Shown here: positions 24,208-35,493 of the stretch, piece after piece
How positions within the stretch are numbered: position 1 is the stretch's first letter
Layout: each line of letters opens with the position of its first letter
NCBI GenBank assembly: GCA_934728255.1
Contig: CAKVEC010000003.1
Location: 124,001-188,000 of the forward strand
DNA: 64,000 nucleotides
DNA from: an uncultured Bacteroidales bacterium
GTDB taxonomy: Bacteria > Bacteroidota > Bacteroidia > Bacteroidales > Paludibacteraceae
Direction: 5' to 3'
The notes under the pieces: model-generated
The model's input: the letters and a program-made list of their open reading frames with translations, nothing else
Databases searched by the model: none
Told to the model about the DNA's origin: nothing
Made by a program: the position numbers and the translations under genes

Positions 24208-27200
24208 TTACTGCACCAATAGTTTGGTTTGGAAGAGCCCCTGTCGGGTGCGGATACGGAGCGTATAGATACCGGCAGTAGGCAGGGCGGGTAGGGTGGT
24301 TGCCTGCTCTGATATACGGTAAACTAATTGCCCGGTGGCATTGTACATTGTGGCTTCAAACTCGTCGGAGAGGTTGGTGTTGGTCAGGATATGTATCGGT
24401 TCGCCGACCCGCACGGGGTTCGGTGCAATGGTGATACCACCGGCGGAAGCCTGTTCTATACCGGTCGGGAGCATAACGCGCACACGTAGCGTGATGGTGC
24501 ATATGCCTGCGGCACTCTCAATGGGGAACTCGTAGTAACCGTCCGCCGTACCTTCTTCAATCAGCACTTCGCCATCGTAGATATAGGGCAGTTGGTTCAT
24601 ATAAACCGAGTCATAGATATATCCGTTTTCGTCTGCTACAAACAGGTGGAGCGTTACTGTCGAGTCGCACCCCTGTGTAGAGGTGTCTGTCTTGCGGTAG
24701 TAGCCTGCTTTGTTCTGTGTGAACCAGCCGTCGGAGTACCACTCGCCTTGGCAGATAGCCCGTGTGATGTCGGTATGCAGGGTCTTCTCTTCGGTGAAGA
24801 TGATATAGTGCATCGTGATGCTGTCGCACCCGCTCACCTGCGAACTGAGGGTGTCGTAGGCGATGGAGTTGTAGCGGTAGGTCTGCCCATTGAGGATAAA
24901 CTGCCCCCCTGCGCAGATACTGTCGAATACCTCCACATGCTGCGTCGGGATAACCTCCAGTTCCAAGAGATGAATGCTGTCGCACTTGTCTCCGTTGGCA
25001 ACAAATCGGCGGTAGGTGGTGGAGGTCTGTCCTACCACATCAAAGCCGTAGCCCGAGAAACGTTCGCCCTCGCAGACCGTACCCGCATAACGGGTGGTAT
25101 AGACGGGATTAACCACAATGGTCAGGTCGGTAATCTCGCTCATGTCGTCCGATATGATGCGGTATTGGTTCTTGCCTATGGTCAGTTGCTCGGCGGCATA
25201 CTCAATGCCGTGGTTGCCATAGTCGTCGCCCGCACAGATGGTATCGGTGTAGGTGCGCAGAGTGGTGCGGTTGATTTCGACATTATCCACCATATAGTAG
25301 TTGTAGTTCGAGCCTTTCAGTTTCTCGGCATAGAAAGCGATACGCACCACATTGCCTTTGTAGCGGCTCAAGTCTATCAGGAAACGGCGCGGCTGCATCT
25401 GCATGGTGCTGAGCGGATAGTCCGCTACAATATTAGGATCGTTCGACCAGATGGTTACGTTGTCGCGCTGCCAGGTAGCCCCGTCGTCGTCCGAGACTGC
25501 CACCATAAAGTACTGCATAGAATCCAAGTCGGCGGGTTCCGGTATCGGTTCCTTGTAAGAGCCTGCTGCGGCTGCCGCATCGAAACTGAGCAGTACATTG
25601 CCGTTCTCTTGTGTCAGGTCGATACCGGGCGACACAGCCCAGCCATAGTCGGACATTCCCATACGGATACTCAGGTGCGCATCGTTGAAGCAGATGCGGC
25701 TTGCCGTATCACGTGCCCACGTACCGTTGAAGCCGATCGGGTTGAGTGCCTCGCCGTTGAACACATTGGCGGCAAGCGATTTATAGATAGCCCAGTCGCT
25801 GCTGAAACGTTTCTCGCTTTCAAAATATTCTTGGTAACGCAGGTTGTATGCCGTAGTGAAAGAGACAGGGATTGTCCACGCTGATACTCCGCCGTCCGAG
25901 CATATCTGGCGCAAGCGCAGATAGTAGGTAGTGGTGGGAGCAAGGTGGTTGATAGTGTACGTGTCCGTATTGCGGATGGTGTCAGAGAGAATCACATCTT
26001 CAAAATACGGATCTGCAGATACCTCTATCCCTGCAGTCAGAGGGTCGTTGTTGCTCTTGTTGCGGTACGATACTTGCGCACTATAGGAAGATACATTGCC
26101 GACTCGTACCTCTTTCAGTCCGCGGCAGGAGGCAATAGCCACCGTGTCCAAAGAGATATTTTGCAGGTGGAGATAGTTCTCCCCGCCTCCGGTAGTATCA
26201 AGGCTGGAGTAGAAACCGATATGGAATGCCTGCCCTGCATAAGACGAAAGATCCAGTTCGTAGGTGTCGCCGTCCACGGCAATATCGCTGTATTTGTACT
26301 TGCCGCCATTGTCCCGCCATGTCCAACCTTTCTTTTCTGACCAAGTGCCATCAGTGGAAACCAAAACGGAGAATGACTGATTCTGATAGTTGGTCGGCTT
26401 GGGGTTGATTCCCTCTGCGGCTCCGTAAGAGGCGGTGAGCGCCATGTCGAACGACAGCGTTACTGGGGTGCCTGGGGCGATATTGGTCAGGTCAATCAGC
26501 GGCGTCTCCAATAGCGCACTATAGGTATAAGTACGTATATAGGCATGGTTTTCGGGGAACACCCAACCTGCTTTGCCTGCTTGCCAGCCTGAGTAACGCG
26601 AGGTTTGCAGGTAGAGTTTGTCGAGTTTGCCGGTGTAGCGCGTCCATGTGCTGTCTATCTCGTCGCTCCAATGGGTGGACTCGAAGAATGGTACGGCATA
26701 TGCCGCACGGATAACGAATGGTCCCGACCACTCGGACGTGTCGCCCGGTTGGCATATCTTGCGGGCATAGACATCATACAAGGCACCCGGATTCAGTTCC
26801 TTGATGATAGTAATCGTGCGGGTGCCGGAGGTAATCGCCTCAGCGGGGTTCATAGCACCATTATGCGCCACCATAGTGGCCTGGTATTGGAATGAATCGT
26901 CTGTTTCGGACGTATTGAGCAGCACTACGGCTTTGTGGATGGTTATCTCCTGCGGAGTGATACTTTCCACAGCGGTGCAAGCCATAGTGGTGAACCCGAA
27001 CGGACCTGTCCACTCCGTCCACGTACTATCGGCGCATTGCATACGCGCATAGACATCGTAGTTGACATTGGCTTCCAAACCGGTAATCACTACTACATTT
27101 GTGTCGCTTTGGAGTGCTGCCGCATCGGAGAAATGGGCACCATCGGGCAGGCAGACGTACTCCACAGCCAAAGCGTGTTTGATGCTCGGTGAGTGAAATT

Positions 27201-30200
27201 CTACAGTGGCGGTATGGTAGGTGGTTTCTTTAAGCACCATGCTGCGGATAGGAGTGCAACCTGCAGAAGACAAAGTATCAATGACCAAGTCTTTGATATG
27301 CAGGTCGCTATTGCTGCCGGAGTTCAGCGATTCGGCATAGAATCCGACATATACGTTCTTGTGGGCGTATTGTGTCAGATCTACCGTGTAGCGTCTGCCC
27401 GCAGCGGGTATGGCTGCGAATGAATAGTCGGCATTGCCGGTTTCATCCCAGGCGGCAGCCGTCTCCCAGGTCTCTCCCCCGTCGGCGGAAACCAGTATTT
27501 TGAATTGCTGGTCGATAATCTTGTCTCCTGACGGTGCACCGACACTGCTGCTCCCCGTCAGTGCCAGATCGAAACTCATCTCGATGCTCTCGGAGGAGAG
27601 TGTCGTGAAGTCGAGCATAGGTGTTGCCAGCAGGTAGCGTACAGGACTGGTGTTGCTATACCACAGATTGATATATGTATGCGGTGCACCGAATACGCCA
27701 TCGGCTCTTTGTTCTGTACGCCAACCGGAATGAAGCGTCAGGCGTGTAAACTTGCCTTGTGCATTGCTTTGCCATCTGCTCCATTCGGGGCTGAGGGCAT
27801 CGCTCGACCATACCAGCGGGTGCTCGTAGCGCACGCCATAATTGGTTTGGAAAGAGAAAGGTCCTGTCCAAACGGATGTATCGCCTGCATTGCATACGGA
27901 ACGCACATAGACATCGTAGGTGGTACTCATATTCAAGCCGCTGAGACTAAACGTTTTGTCTGTGGTGCGGTATATCTTTGCAGTGGCAATGTCCATACCG
28001 CTTTCGCCATACGCATATTGCCATACTTTGGCACTGTCGTTGGGGATAATCGTACAGGTGGCGGCGGTACCGATGGTCTCGAACCGTATATCGGCAGCCC
28101 CGAAACAGGGTGCGTCATACTCCTCCAATTCGGCATCGGCTACGTGGATAGTCGTAGGAGCGAAATTGTATGCATCGGTGCCCCCTGTTCCCTCCACAAG
28201 GGCAATGCGGAGGGCTTTGCCTGCATATTTGGAGAAATCGAGATAGTATCTCCACCCGCGTCCGTTGGGGATGGCATTATAGAGATAGTCCGCGGTTGCG
28301 GTGTTCTCACCCCAGAGAATGACATTCTCCTTGCTCCACGTCTTGCCGCCATCGGTGGAAACGGCGATATAGAACGTGTTGCGATCAGTCTTCTTGGGTG
28401 CATTAGCAGAGAGGGTGTCGGTGAGTGCCAGAGTGATGCCGAAATAGAGTTGCTTGTTACCTTGCTGCGGCATCAGGTTGACCTCAGGCGAAACCAACCA
28501 ATAGGCATTCTGTACGCTGTTGGTGCAGCAGATATGGTTGTACCCGAAAGCCTTGCCGCCGTCGCAGGTTCTCCACCCGCCGGCTTTCTCCATGGGGAGT
28601 AACGACTTGGTGCCTGCAAAGACGGAGGTGGGGTCGCCGGTATAGCGTTTCCAGTTGCAGAGAGTACTGTCGAAAGGAGCGGCATAAGGCACGCCTTGCG
28701 GTGTCTGCAACTCTACCGGTGCGCACCATACGGACGTATCGCCCTCGGCGCAGACAGAACGTGCATAGACCTTATAAAGGGTACTCAACGACAGATTGTG
28801 TAATGTAATATCCACGCTTTCCGTAAAGATATGCGGCATATCTTGCAGGTCGGTTGTGCTTGCACCATACGCAATCTCCCATTTGGAGGCATTGTCGGCA
28901 GGAACAAGTGTGATTTGGGCAGCAGTATCCACCGTATTGATACGGATATTCTGCACACCGAAACACGTGGACGAACCACTGCTTAGAGAGAGATGGTTGA
29001 TACCGATACAGGCTGATTTGGGCGCATTGTGGACAAAGGCAATGCGGATCTTCTGTCCTGCAAAACGGGTAAAGTCGAGGGCATAGTTCTGCCCTGCGGC
29101 AGGAATGTCGGCATAGCGGAAATCGGCGGTGTCTGCTTTCGACCATATCCAACGATTCTCCTCTTTCCATGTCTTGCCGTTGTCGGTGCTGACCAGCAGA
29201 TTGAATTGGTTGGCTTCGCGATTGGCGAGTACGGGTTGGCGAACGGCATTGGGAGCGGTTGTCAGTGCCATATCCATTTGGAGAATGATGGTCTCCGCTC
29301 CGCTATTGGGCGTCAGATCAATCTGTGGGGAGATGAGCCAATGGGTGCTCTTTGCATCGTTGAGACAATAGATGTTTGCATCGTTGAGAACAGTTGTATT
29401 AGCCGTGAATCTCCATTTGGAGGTGGTGCTTACCGGTATTGGCAGCGAGTCGGTAATGGAATAGGCAACGGGCATAGAATAGGTTGCCCAGTCGCTCAAT
29501 GTGGCAAACGGTTCGCTGTACGGGATACCGTATGAGGTGGTGAATTGCAACGTGTTGCTGTAGTCGCTTTCCTGGTTGCCGGCACACAATTGCCATACAC
29601 GTACATAGTAGACGGTACCGCGTATCAAGCCCTGCAGCGTGTGCGTCAGTCCCGTAGCAACGGTATCACGCAGCGAGTGGGCAAAGTCGGCAGCCGTAGC
29701 ATATTCGATGACGGTAGGCAGGTCGGTCTGCCCTTTCCATACCAGAGCAGCACTCGTAAAATCAACGGATTGTGCGGTCAGCGAGTCGGGTTTGGAGCAC
29801 GGCATTGCCAAGCGCAGGTTGGCGATATGCACATCGCAAGTATTGTCCTGGCGGGTGGCAGTCTTATAGAGTGCAATGCGGACACGTTGCCCTGCATAGT
29901 GCTTCATATCCAACTCGATGCGCTCACCTGTGGCACTGATGCTTGACAATGGACGATAGGCAGCGGCAGTATTGGCAAACAGCCATTGGGCATCGCTGCT
30001 CCATGTTGCTCCGTTGTCGTCGGAAACCAACACACGGAACTCCTGGTCATCCGTATTGTCCGGTGCAGCATTGCTATTATGGGCAGTGAGTGCCAAATCG
30101 AATGACAGGGTGGTTTCCGTATCAGTGGCAGGAATACCTATCTCGGGGGATACAAGCCATTGGTCAACGCACTTGGTGGTTATATTGGACAACTCTCCCG

Positions 30201-33200
30201 ACAAGTGGTTGGCGGGCAGTCCATAGGCTTTGGTCAGTATCTTCCAACCCTCGGAAGAATAGTCTGCGTTCTCTGTAGGCAATGTGCCGGCAAAAGCCAC
30301 AGAAACAGAACCGCTCATAGTTGTCCAATGCTGTGGCAGAGTGGTGCCGTCAAATGCCTCCGCAAAGGGTGCAACATAGGGCATACTGAGCGACTGAACC
30401 ACCGATGTGGTGCAACCATCTTGCGTGATACGCACATAATAGGTTGTGCCGTGGGTCAGTCCGCGGAAATCGCAGGAGGTCTGTGCGGTAGTAAGACGGG
30501 TGATGATATGCGAGAAATCAGCATAATCTGACAATTCGATACGTACCTCGTCGGGTGTACCATAGGTCGTCCATGAAGCGTGTGCCGTGGAATCGGAGGT
30601 GGGGATAAACTGCAGGTTGCGTACACCCAGACAAACCGCCTCTTTCCACGATAGTTGAACCGAGTCGATATACATCAGGTTGCTTGTGCCGGACGTTTCC
30701 AAATAGAATGCAATGCGGACAGGTTGCCCCACGAACTGAGATACGTCCATCGATATTTTACGTGCATTCAGTCCGAAGCGGTTGTAATAATGTTCGCCTG
30801 TGCTGTCGCATGACCAGAATACAGCGTTGCGTTTGCTCCATGTGTTGCCGTTGTCTGTGGAGACACATACACCCAATAGATCGCTTGTTGCCTGTTGTGG
30901 TGCCTGGGCGGTATTGTTGTACAGATTGGCGCAGAGAGCAATGTTGGCAGAGAGAGTTACTACGCCCGGTTCCGTCTTCGACATATCGACAGAGGGCGAG
31001 ATAAGCCATACATTTTGCTTGTTGATCCACGAGAACTGTGCGTGATAGGTATCAATGCCGTTGATGCCTTCTTTCACCCAATTCTCAAGCGACCAACCTG
31101 CAGATGTGTTCATCTCGGCTGTGGTAATATCATCGTTTTTCCATTGCGCAGAATAGGTGTGCCAAATGCCTGCGCTGAGGCTGTTGGCAGCAAAGGGTTC
31201 TATATAAGGAACGCCAAGCGTGGTGGTAAACGTGGTGGCAGATGACCAGCGGCTGACCTCACCATCGCCACACAGCCCGCGTATGTAGGCATAGTACAGG
31301 GTAGAGGGTTGCAGCCCTGTAACGGTGTATGTGTCGGTGCCGATGGTGGTATGTACGAGAGCCGTGCTAACCGTATCGGGACGAACCGGAACGGGCGAAA
31401 TAATCAGTTCATACTGCGAGGCATTACCTGTCCATTTCAGCCGTGCACCATCTACAAAGGTCGAGTCGGCCTCCATATCAAAGATCTGGAGGCAATGGCG
31501 GATCGGCTCAATAAAGACATTGTCTATATAGACATAGTTGGTGGAGTCACTGCCCGCTTCGGAGAGGAACATAATATAATGCCCGAAATTACCGTCAATG
31601 TCGCCTATATAATTTTCAAGACTGACCACATATGTGCGCATTGCGGCAGAATCGGCGGAATACGGGAGAACTATCTCAGATAGTGGGGTAAAGGTATAGC
31701 CCGGGTCAGCAGGATCTGAAACAACGCCGACAGACAGGCGATGTACATTGTCGGCATCTTGGGAGTAGGTGGCAGCCGAGAATACCAGTTGGTACTTGCT
31801 GATGTCATTACCCACAATAAACTCCGGCGATATGGCATACGCACCGTCAGATTCGTTGGCTGCAATGGAAGGCTTTGCAATTTCCAGTACTGCGCCGAAA
31901 GGTTTGTTGTCTATACGCTTTGGAGCCGTGCCTGCGCCGAGTTCGGAGATAAATCCGGTTGTCCAGCAATGTTCCGCTGCGGGGTCGGAGAATGTCTCAT
32001 AGTAGGTATCCGGATCGACGGCAGCACATTGGGTATGGAGCGTGATAACGTGCCAATCCAAATCGTTTTGGCAGGCTTGCCGCCCGCGTACATAATAGGT
32101 GGAGGCGGGCTGCAGGTCTTTGACCTGCACGGTGTTCGCCGCAATGGTATCGTTGAAAAGCAGAGCGGTAAACTCCGGGGCAGTACTTACTTGTATGATA
32201 GCAGGCTTAGGATTGATACCATTGAGCAGCCATGTGATAGTGGCACTATTGTCGGCATTGGCTGCAGCGCGGAGCGAGGATAACCCGCCGCATTGTCCGT
32301 CCTGTACGCGTATAGAGACATTGTCAATGATGATATAGGTGGAGGTGTTGGAAACGGTAGATTCTGCATAGAAAGCCACCTGAACGGTTTTGCCCACATA
32401 CTTGGTGAAATCTATGGAAACGGATTGTGATTCGCCCCAACGGAGATCGTTGTTGAGACTATGTTGCCCGTTGCCATCGTTGCTCCAGATGGTAGCATTG
32501 GCAGCACGCCATGTTTTGCCCGCATCTTCGCTGACAATCACGCAAAACTTATCATCCTGACCTGCCTGCCCGGGTTGGTCGTCAGGACCGGGTTTTACGT
32601 TCAAATCAAAGCGGAGTTCTACGGTCTCGCCCTCTTCGGCATCGATGTACCATGAGGGGCTGATGAGCCAATAGTAATAGTCGTAGTCGGTGATATAGGC
32701 ATAGGCGACATAGTCGGACATTGGAGAGAGTACGTGTTCGCTCTTGTTGGTCAGTCGCCAGTGTTTGCTCGGTGTTTCCGGGCGTTCCGAAAGAGCGGCA
32801 CCATTGAAGACCGCATTGGCGGCACCATACATACGTTTCCAGCCGTCGGGGAATGCGGAGTAGAGAAAATCCTCCTCAATAGGCAGACCTTGCGGGGTGG
32901 TGAAACTATAGGTAACATCATTGGTATTCATAGTGTCCGTACCACAAATGGTCTGGAGTGTGATGTAGTAGGTGGTCTGCGGGGTCAGGTCGTTGAAACG
33001 GATAGACGGCGAAGTAACCACAGAGTAGGCGGCTTGCGTCATAGAACGGGTCTTAGCAATACCTACCTTCCATGTCTGCATACCGCCGGCGTTCCACGTA
33101 ACCTCCGCACTGCGGGCATGTACATTGATGTCTATATTGCTCGCCTCGCGGCAGTCGGTCAGGCGGGAGACGACAATCTCGTCAATCAAGTTGATGCTTA

Positions 33201-35427
33201 CATCGTTGGCTCCTGCGTCCATAGAACGGAACGCAATAAACTTGCCGTTACCTTCGTAGGAATCAAACGAAACCAAGCAGCGACTATAGGTCGGTGCATT
33301 GGCGGTGAAGGAAGCAAGAGATGTAAAGGTTGCCAAGTCATACGGGTCGGTCATTACACCTACTTGCAGTTGCCCGACTGAGGTTTGTGTAGCCGTAGCG
33401 TGACTGAAAACCATTTTCACTTGCTTTAGGTCGGTGGTTGCTTCGGGGAGGACAAACCATGTGTCTGTGCCGCATAGTTGCAGGTGCGAGCCGACGGCAT
33501 TTGGGGCGGCAGAACTGATTCGCGGGTAGGCATTGAGGGTGGGGGTGATGTTGGTAAGCGGATAGAAAACCGATGCGGCTCCAAGCGGTTGCCCGGAAAG
33601 ACGCAGTTCTTGGGCTAAGCCGGAGAGCAGTATTTCTCCGGAAGAGGGTTCGAAACTCTCTTTGTAAGGGACTGCATCTGTGATAGCGGGCATAGCAGCA
33701 GGCACGCGCAGCGTAACAGGAAAAGACCAGGCGGAGTGTTGTTCAAAACGTGTGGAACGTGTATAGATATACATGGTCTTGCCGGTGAGCAACCCGTCGG
33801 TTTTATAGACTGCTGCGGAAGAACCGGTAATGCCTCGTTGGGAATACAATATATCCGATTGGGGTACATTGCCATCGCGATGATAGGAAGTGGCGATACA
33901 GTATTCCCACGAGTCGGCATCGTGCATATCGACGCAGAGGGTGAATCCTTGTGATGTTACGTCCTTGCAACGGATGTGTGTGGGTGTGGGGGCTACAGGG
34001 AGATGTATCTCCACGTTATCAATATAGACGGCATTCTGTTCTTTGGCGTTGGAGACAAAGGCGATGAACTTACCCGTGCCGAAATAGTCAGCCAACGAGA
34101 CCGATATGCGTTTGAACATATACGATGTCTCCACCCGTACCGTATCTATGGCGCGGAAAGTGCTGAAATCGGTCGGGTCGGTCATAACACCTACCTGCAG
34201 TTCGGCGGCATAGCGGGTGTTGCCCAGCGAGATGCGGTCGTAGGCGGTAAGCCAGAAATCAATCTCAACGCCATGCAACGACGGAACCAGTATTTCGGGT
34301 GTGGCTGCATAGACATATTTGCCTGACTCAATGGGCAGGTTTTCATTGGTGCGTGCGCCGGCAAAGGAAAGATAGAATGTAGAATCCAAAGCGTAGGGTG
34401 CCCGGTCGTTGCGGCTGCTGCCCTTATAGACAAACGGCACCGGTGCATCGATGTTGCTGCCGATTGTCCACCCTGCCGGTTTGCCGTACAACTTGCTTCC
34501 TGATAGAGAAACTGTGTTTTCAAAATTTTCCGAGTAGGGGAGTGTAACGGTGGTGAGTGTCTCAAAAGTGGTGCCTACCCATTGGGTATATTCGCTATTG
34601 TTGCCGTCGCAAGAGGAACGCACATAGACATAGTAGGTTACATCGGGTTGAAGCCCCGTGAGCGTAATCTCGGGGTTGAACACATTATCCGTAATGCGCT
34701 GTAAGATGACATCAGGGGCGATGTTGGCGAAATCGGAAACAGGGGCAGACGTAAGGAGTACTTCAAAATGGTCGTATGCGCCCGTAACGTCCCAACTGAC
34801 GAGTGCGTCGTGGGCGTGGCGGTCGGTAACCTGCAGGTTTTTGATGTCCTGACAGGTTGGGGTGGCGTGGATAATGAGGTCGTCCAGCAGAACACCGTAG
34901 CCCATATTCTCGGTTATCTCGAAAGCAATCTGATAGGTGGCGTTGGCACTGACGAGTTGCAGGGTCTCCTGTTTCCAAATAGCATTGCGTTGGTAGGTAG
35001 CCGATGGGAAGAGATGCCAATAGTCGGAAGCAGAGGTGCGATAATAGACTTTTAGCGTATCACTATAGCCGTTCTTTTGCGGTTCGGCGTGTGAGAAAGT
35101 GAGTTGCGGCTGAAAGTCGTTGAGCAGGTTCATCACGGGGGAGACTAGACGCGTAACAAAACGCATCTCTTGCCGGCGTGCGTTGCGTGCAGCCAAGCGG
35201 TGGTCGCCCGATGTGCAACCGGTAGGGTGCTGCAGGTTGTCGCCGCTCTCTACATACCACGAGAATGCTGCAGGGTCGGAGGTGCCGTCCAACGGCATAC
35301 GGATATATTCCTGTGTCCAGCCTGCTGGCAAACCATTCTCGAAATCGATATGGACAATATCCTTTGTGGCAGCCTGGAGTGCCACAGAAAGAACCAATAT
35401 ATTCAGCAACAAAATAATCTTTCTCAT
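24208..35427 (-). CDS. Giant T9SS-exported surface protein with repeated adhesin/FN3-like modules, 3739 aa
   Basis: A signal peptide (residues 1-20) is followed by about a dozen units. Each opens with a cleaved-adhesin/choice-of-anchor-J-like segment (FENGLPAGWTQ, PYSENFENT, PIEEDFLYSAFPDGWK, PYIEPFAANS, PYSEPFATLSDWATYS and so on). In several units this carries WLISPSWYID or WLVSPEV, followed by VSTDNGKTWS and IRIAFY. A fibronectin-III-like segment follows (LQPSTLYYAYIRGLCGDG type). After residue about 3400 come four shorter repeats of CxGxxY...GCDSI...L form. The C-terminus (ITIAPNPVRVGEPIHI, GIYTLRIRTRQGLFQTKLLV) is a T9SS type A sorting domain. It is probably a surface adhesin or matrix protein. 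It is separated by 148 bp from the upstream barrel gene. Confidence 0.92.
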   Translation of the reverse strand: MRKIILLLNILVLSVALQAATKDIVHIDFENGLPAGWTQEYIRMPLDGTSDPAAFSWYVESGDNLQHPTGCTSGDHRLAARNARRQEMRFVTRLVSPVMNLLNDFQPQLTFSHAEPQKNGYSDTLKVYYRTSASDYWHLFPSATYQRNAIWKQETLQLVSANATYQIAFEITENMGYGVLLDDLIIHATPTCQDIKNLQVTDRHAHDALVSWDVTGAYDHFEVLLTSAPVSDFANIAPDVILQRITDNVFNPEITLTGLQPDVTYYVYVRSSCDGNNSEYTQWVGTTFETLTTVTLPYSENFENTVSLSGSKLYGKPAGWTIGSNIDAPVPFVYKGSSRNDRAPYALDSTFYLSFAGARTNENLPIESGKYVYAATPEILVPSLHGVEIDFWLTAYDRISLGNTRYAAELQVGVMTDPTDFSTFRAIDTVRVETSYMFKRISVSLADYFGTGKFIAFVSNAKEQNAVYIDNVEIHLPVAPTPTHIRCKDVTSQGFTLCVDMHDADSWEYCIATSYHRDGNVPQSDILYSQRGITGSSAAVYKTDGLLTGKTMYIYTRSTRFEQHSAWSFPVTLRVPAAMPAITDAVPYKESFEPSSGEILLSGLAQELRLSGQPLGAASVFYPLTNITPTLNAYPRISSAAPNAVGSHLQLCGTDTWFVLPEATTDLKQVKMVFSHATATQTSVGQLQVGVMTDPYDLATFTSLASFTANAPTYSRCLVSFDSYEGNGKFIAFRSMDAGANDVSINLIDEIVVSRLTDCREASNIDINVHARSAEVTWNAGGMQTWKVGIAKTRSMTQAAYSVVTSPSIRFNDLTPQTTYYITLQTICGTDTMNTNDVTYSFTTPQGLPIEEDFLYSAFPDGWKRMYGAANAVFNGAALSERPETPSKHWRLTNKSEHVLSPMSDYVAYAYITDYDYYYWLISPSWYIDAEEGETVELRFDLNVKPGPDDQPGQAGQDDKFCVIVSEDAGKTWRAANATIWSNDGNGQHSLNNDLRWGESQSVSIDFTKYVGKTVQVAFYAESTVSNTSTYIIIDNVSIRVQDGQCGGLSSLRAAANADNSATITWLLNGINPKPAIIQVSTAPEFTALLFNDTIAANTVQVKDLQPASTYYVRGRQACQNDLDWHVITLHTQCAAVDPDTYYETFSDPAAEHCWTTGFISELGAGTAPKRIDNKPFGAVLEIAKPSIAANESDGAYAISPEFIVGNDISKYQLVFSAATYSQDADNVHRLSVGVVSDPADPGYTFTPLSEIVLPYSADSAAMRTYVVSLENYIGDIDGNFGHYIMFLSEAGSDSTNYVYIDNVFIEPIRHCLQIFDMEADSTFVDGARLKWTGNASQYELIISPVPVRPDTVSTALVHTTIGTDTYTVTGLQPSTLYYAYIRGLCGDGEVSRWSSATTFTTTLGVPYIEPFAANSLSAGIWHTYSAQWKNDDITTAEMNTSAGWSLENWVKEGINGIDTYHAQFSWINKQNVWLISPSVDMSKTEPGVVTLSANIALCANLYNNTAQAPQQATSDLLGVCVSTDNGNTWSKRNAVFWSCDSTGEHYYNRFGLNARKISMDVSQFVGQPVRIAFYLETSGTSNLMYIDSVQLSWKEAVCLGVRNLQFIPTSDSTAHASWTTYGTPDEVRIELSDYADFSHIITRLTTAQTSCDFRGLTHGTTYYVRITQDGCTTSVVQSLSMPYVAPFAEAFDGTTLPQHWTTMSGSVSVAFAGTLPTENADYSSEGWKILTKAYGLPANHLSGELSNITTKCVDQWLVSPEIGIPATDTETTLSFDLALTAHNSNAAPDNTDDQEFRVLVSDDNGATWSSDAQWLFANTAAAYRPLSSISATGERIELDMKHYAGQRVRIALYKTATRQDNTCDVHIANLRLAMPCSKPDSLTAQSVDFTSAALVWKGQTDLPTVIEYATAADFAHSLRDTVATGLTHTLQGLIRGTVYYVRVWQLCAGNQESDYSNTLQFTTSYGIPYSEPFATLSDWATYSMPVAYSITDSLPIPVSTTSKWRFTANTTVLNDANIYCLNDAKSTHWLISPQIDLTPNSGAETIILQMDMALTTAPNAVRQPVLANREANQFNLLVSTDNGKTWKEENRWIWSKADTADFRYADIPAAGQNYALDFTRFAGQKIRIAFVHNAPKSACIGINHLSLSSGSSTCFGVQNIRINTVDTAAQITLVPADNASKWEIAYGASTTDLQDMPHIFTESVDITLHNLSLSTLYKVYARSVCAEGDTSVWCAPVELQTPQGVPYAAPFDSTLCNWKRYTGDPTSVFAGTKSLLPMEKAGGWRTCDGGKAFGYNHICCTNSVQNAYWLVSPEVNLMPQQGNKQLYFGITLALTDTLSANAPKKTDRNTFYIAVSTDGGKTWSKENVILWGENTATADYLYNAIPNGRGWRYYLDFSKYAGKALRIALVEGTGGTDAYNFAPTTIHVADAELEEYDAPCFGAADIRFETIGTAATCTIIPNDSAKVWQYAYGESGMDIATAKIYRTTDKTFSLSGLNMSTTYDVYVRSVCNAGDTSVWTGPFSFQTNYGVRYEHPLVWSSDALSPEWSRWQSNAQGKFTRLTLHSGWRTEQRADGVFGAPHTYINLWYSNTSPVRYLLATPMLDFTTLSSESIEMSFDLALTGSSSVGAPSGDKIIDQQFKILVSADGGETWETAAAWDETGNADYSFAAIPAAGRRYTVDLTQYAHKNVYVGFYAESLNSGSNSDLHIKDLVIDTLSSAGCTPIRSMVLKETTYHTATVEFHSPSIKHALAVEYVCLPDGAHFSDAAALQSDTNVVVITGLEANVNYDVYARMQCADSTWTEWTGPFGFTTMACTAVESITPQEITIHKAVVLLNTSETDDSFQYQATMVAHNGAMNPAEAITSGTRTITIIKELNPGALYDVYARKICQPGDTSEWSGPFVIRAAYAVPFFESTHWSDEIDSTWTRYTGKLDKLYLQTSRYSGWQAGKAGWVFPENHAYIRTYTYSALLETPLIDLTNIAPGTPVTLSFDMALTASYGAAEGINPKPTNYQNQSFSVLVSTDGTWSEKKGWTWRDNGGKYKYSDIAVDGDTYELDLSSYAGQAFHIGFYSSLDTTGGGENYLHLQNISLDTVAIASCRGLKEVRVGNVSSYSAQVSYRNKSNNDPLTAGIEVSADPYFEDVILSDTIRNTDTYTINHLAPTTTYYLRLRQICSDGGVSAWTIPVSFTTAYNLRYQEYFESEKRFSSDWAIYKSLAANVFNGEALNPIGFNGTWARDTASRICFNDAHLSIRMGMSDYGWAVSPGIDLTQENGNVLLSFDAAAAAGSYKEPIPEPADLDSMQYFMVAVSDDDGATWQRDNVTIWSNDPNIVADYPLSTMQMQPRRFLIDLSRYKGNVVRIAFYAEKLKGSNYNYYMVDNVEINRTTLRTYTDTICAGDDYGNHGIEYAAEQLTIGKNQYRIISDDMSEITDLTIVVNPVYTTRYAGTVCEGERFSGYGFDVVGQTSTTYRRFVANGDKCDSIHLLELEVIPTQHVEVFDSICAGGQFILNGQTYRYNSIAYDTLSSQVSGCDSITMHYIIFTEEKTLHTDITRAICQGEWYSDGWFTQNKAGYYRKTDTSTQGCDSTVTLHLFVADENGYIYDSVYMNQLPYIYDGEVLIEEGTADGYYEFPIESAAGICTITLRVRVMLPTGIEQASAGGITIAPNPVRVGEPIHILTNTNLSDEFEATMYNATGQLVYRISEQATTLPALPTAGIYTLRIRTRQGLFQTKLLVQ

Positions 35428-35493
35428 ATTATTTATATTTTATAGCAAAGCAAATATCTTTTTTATATTATATACCCATTGCATCCACCGCTT

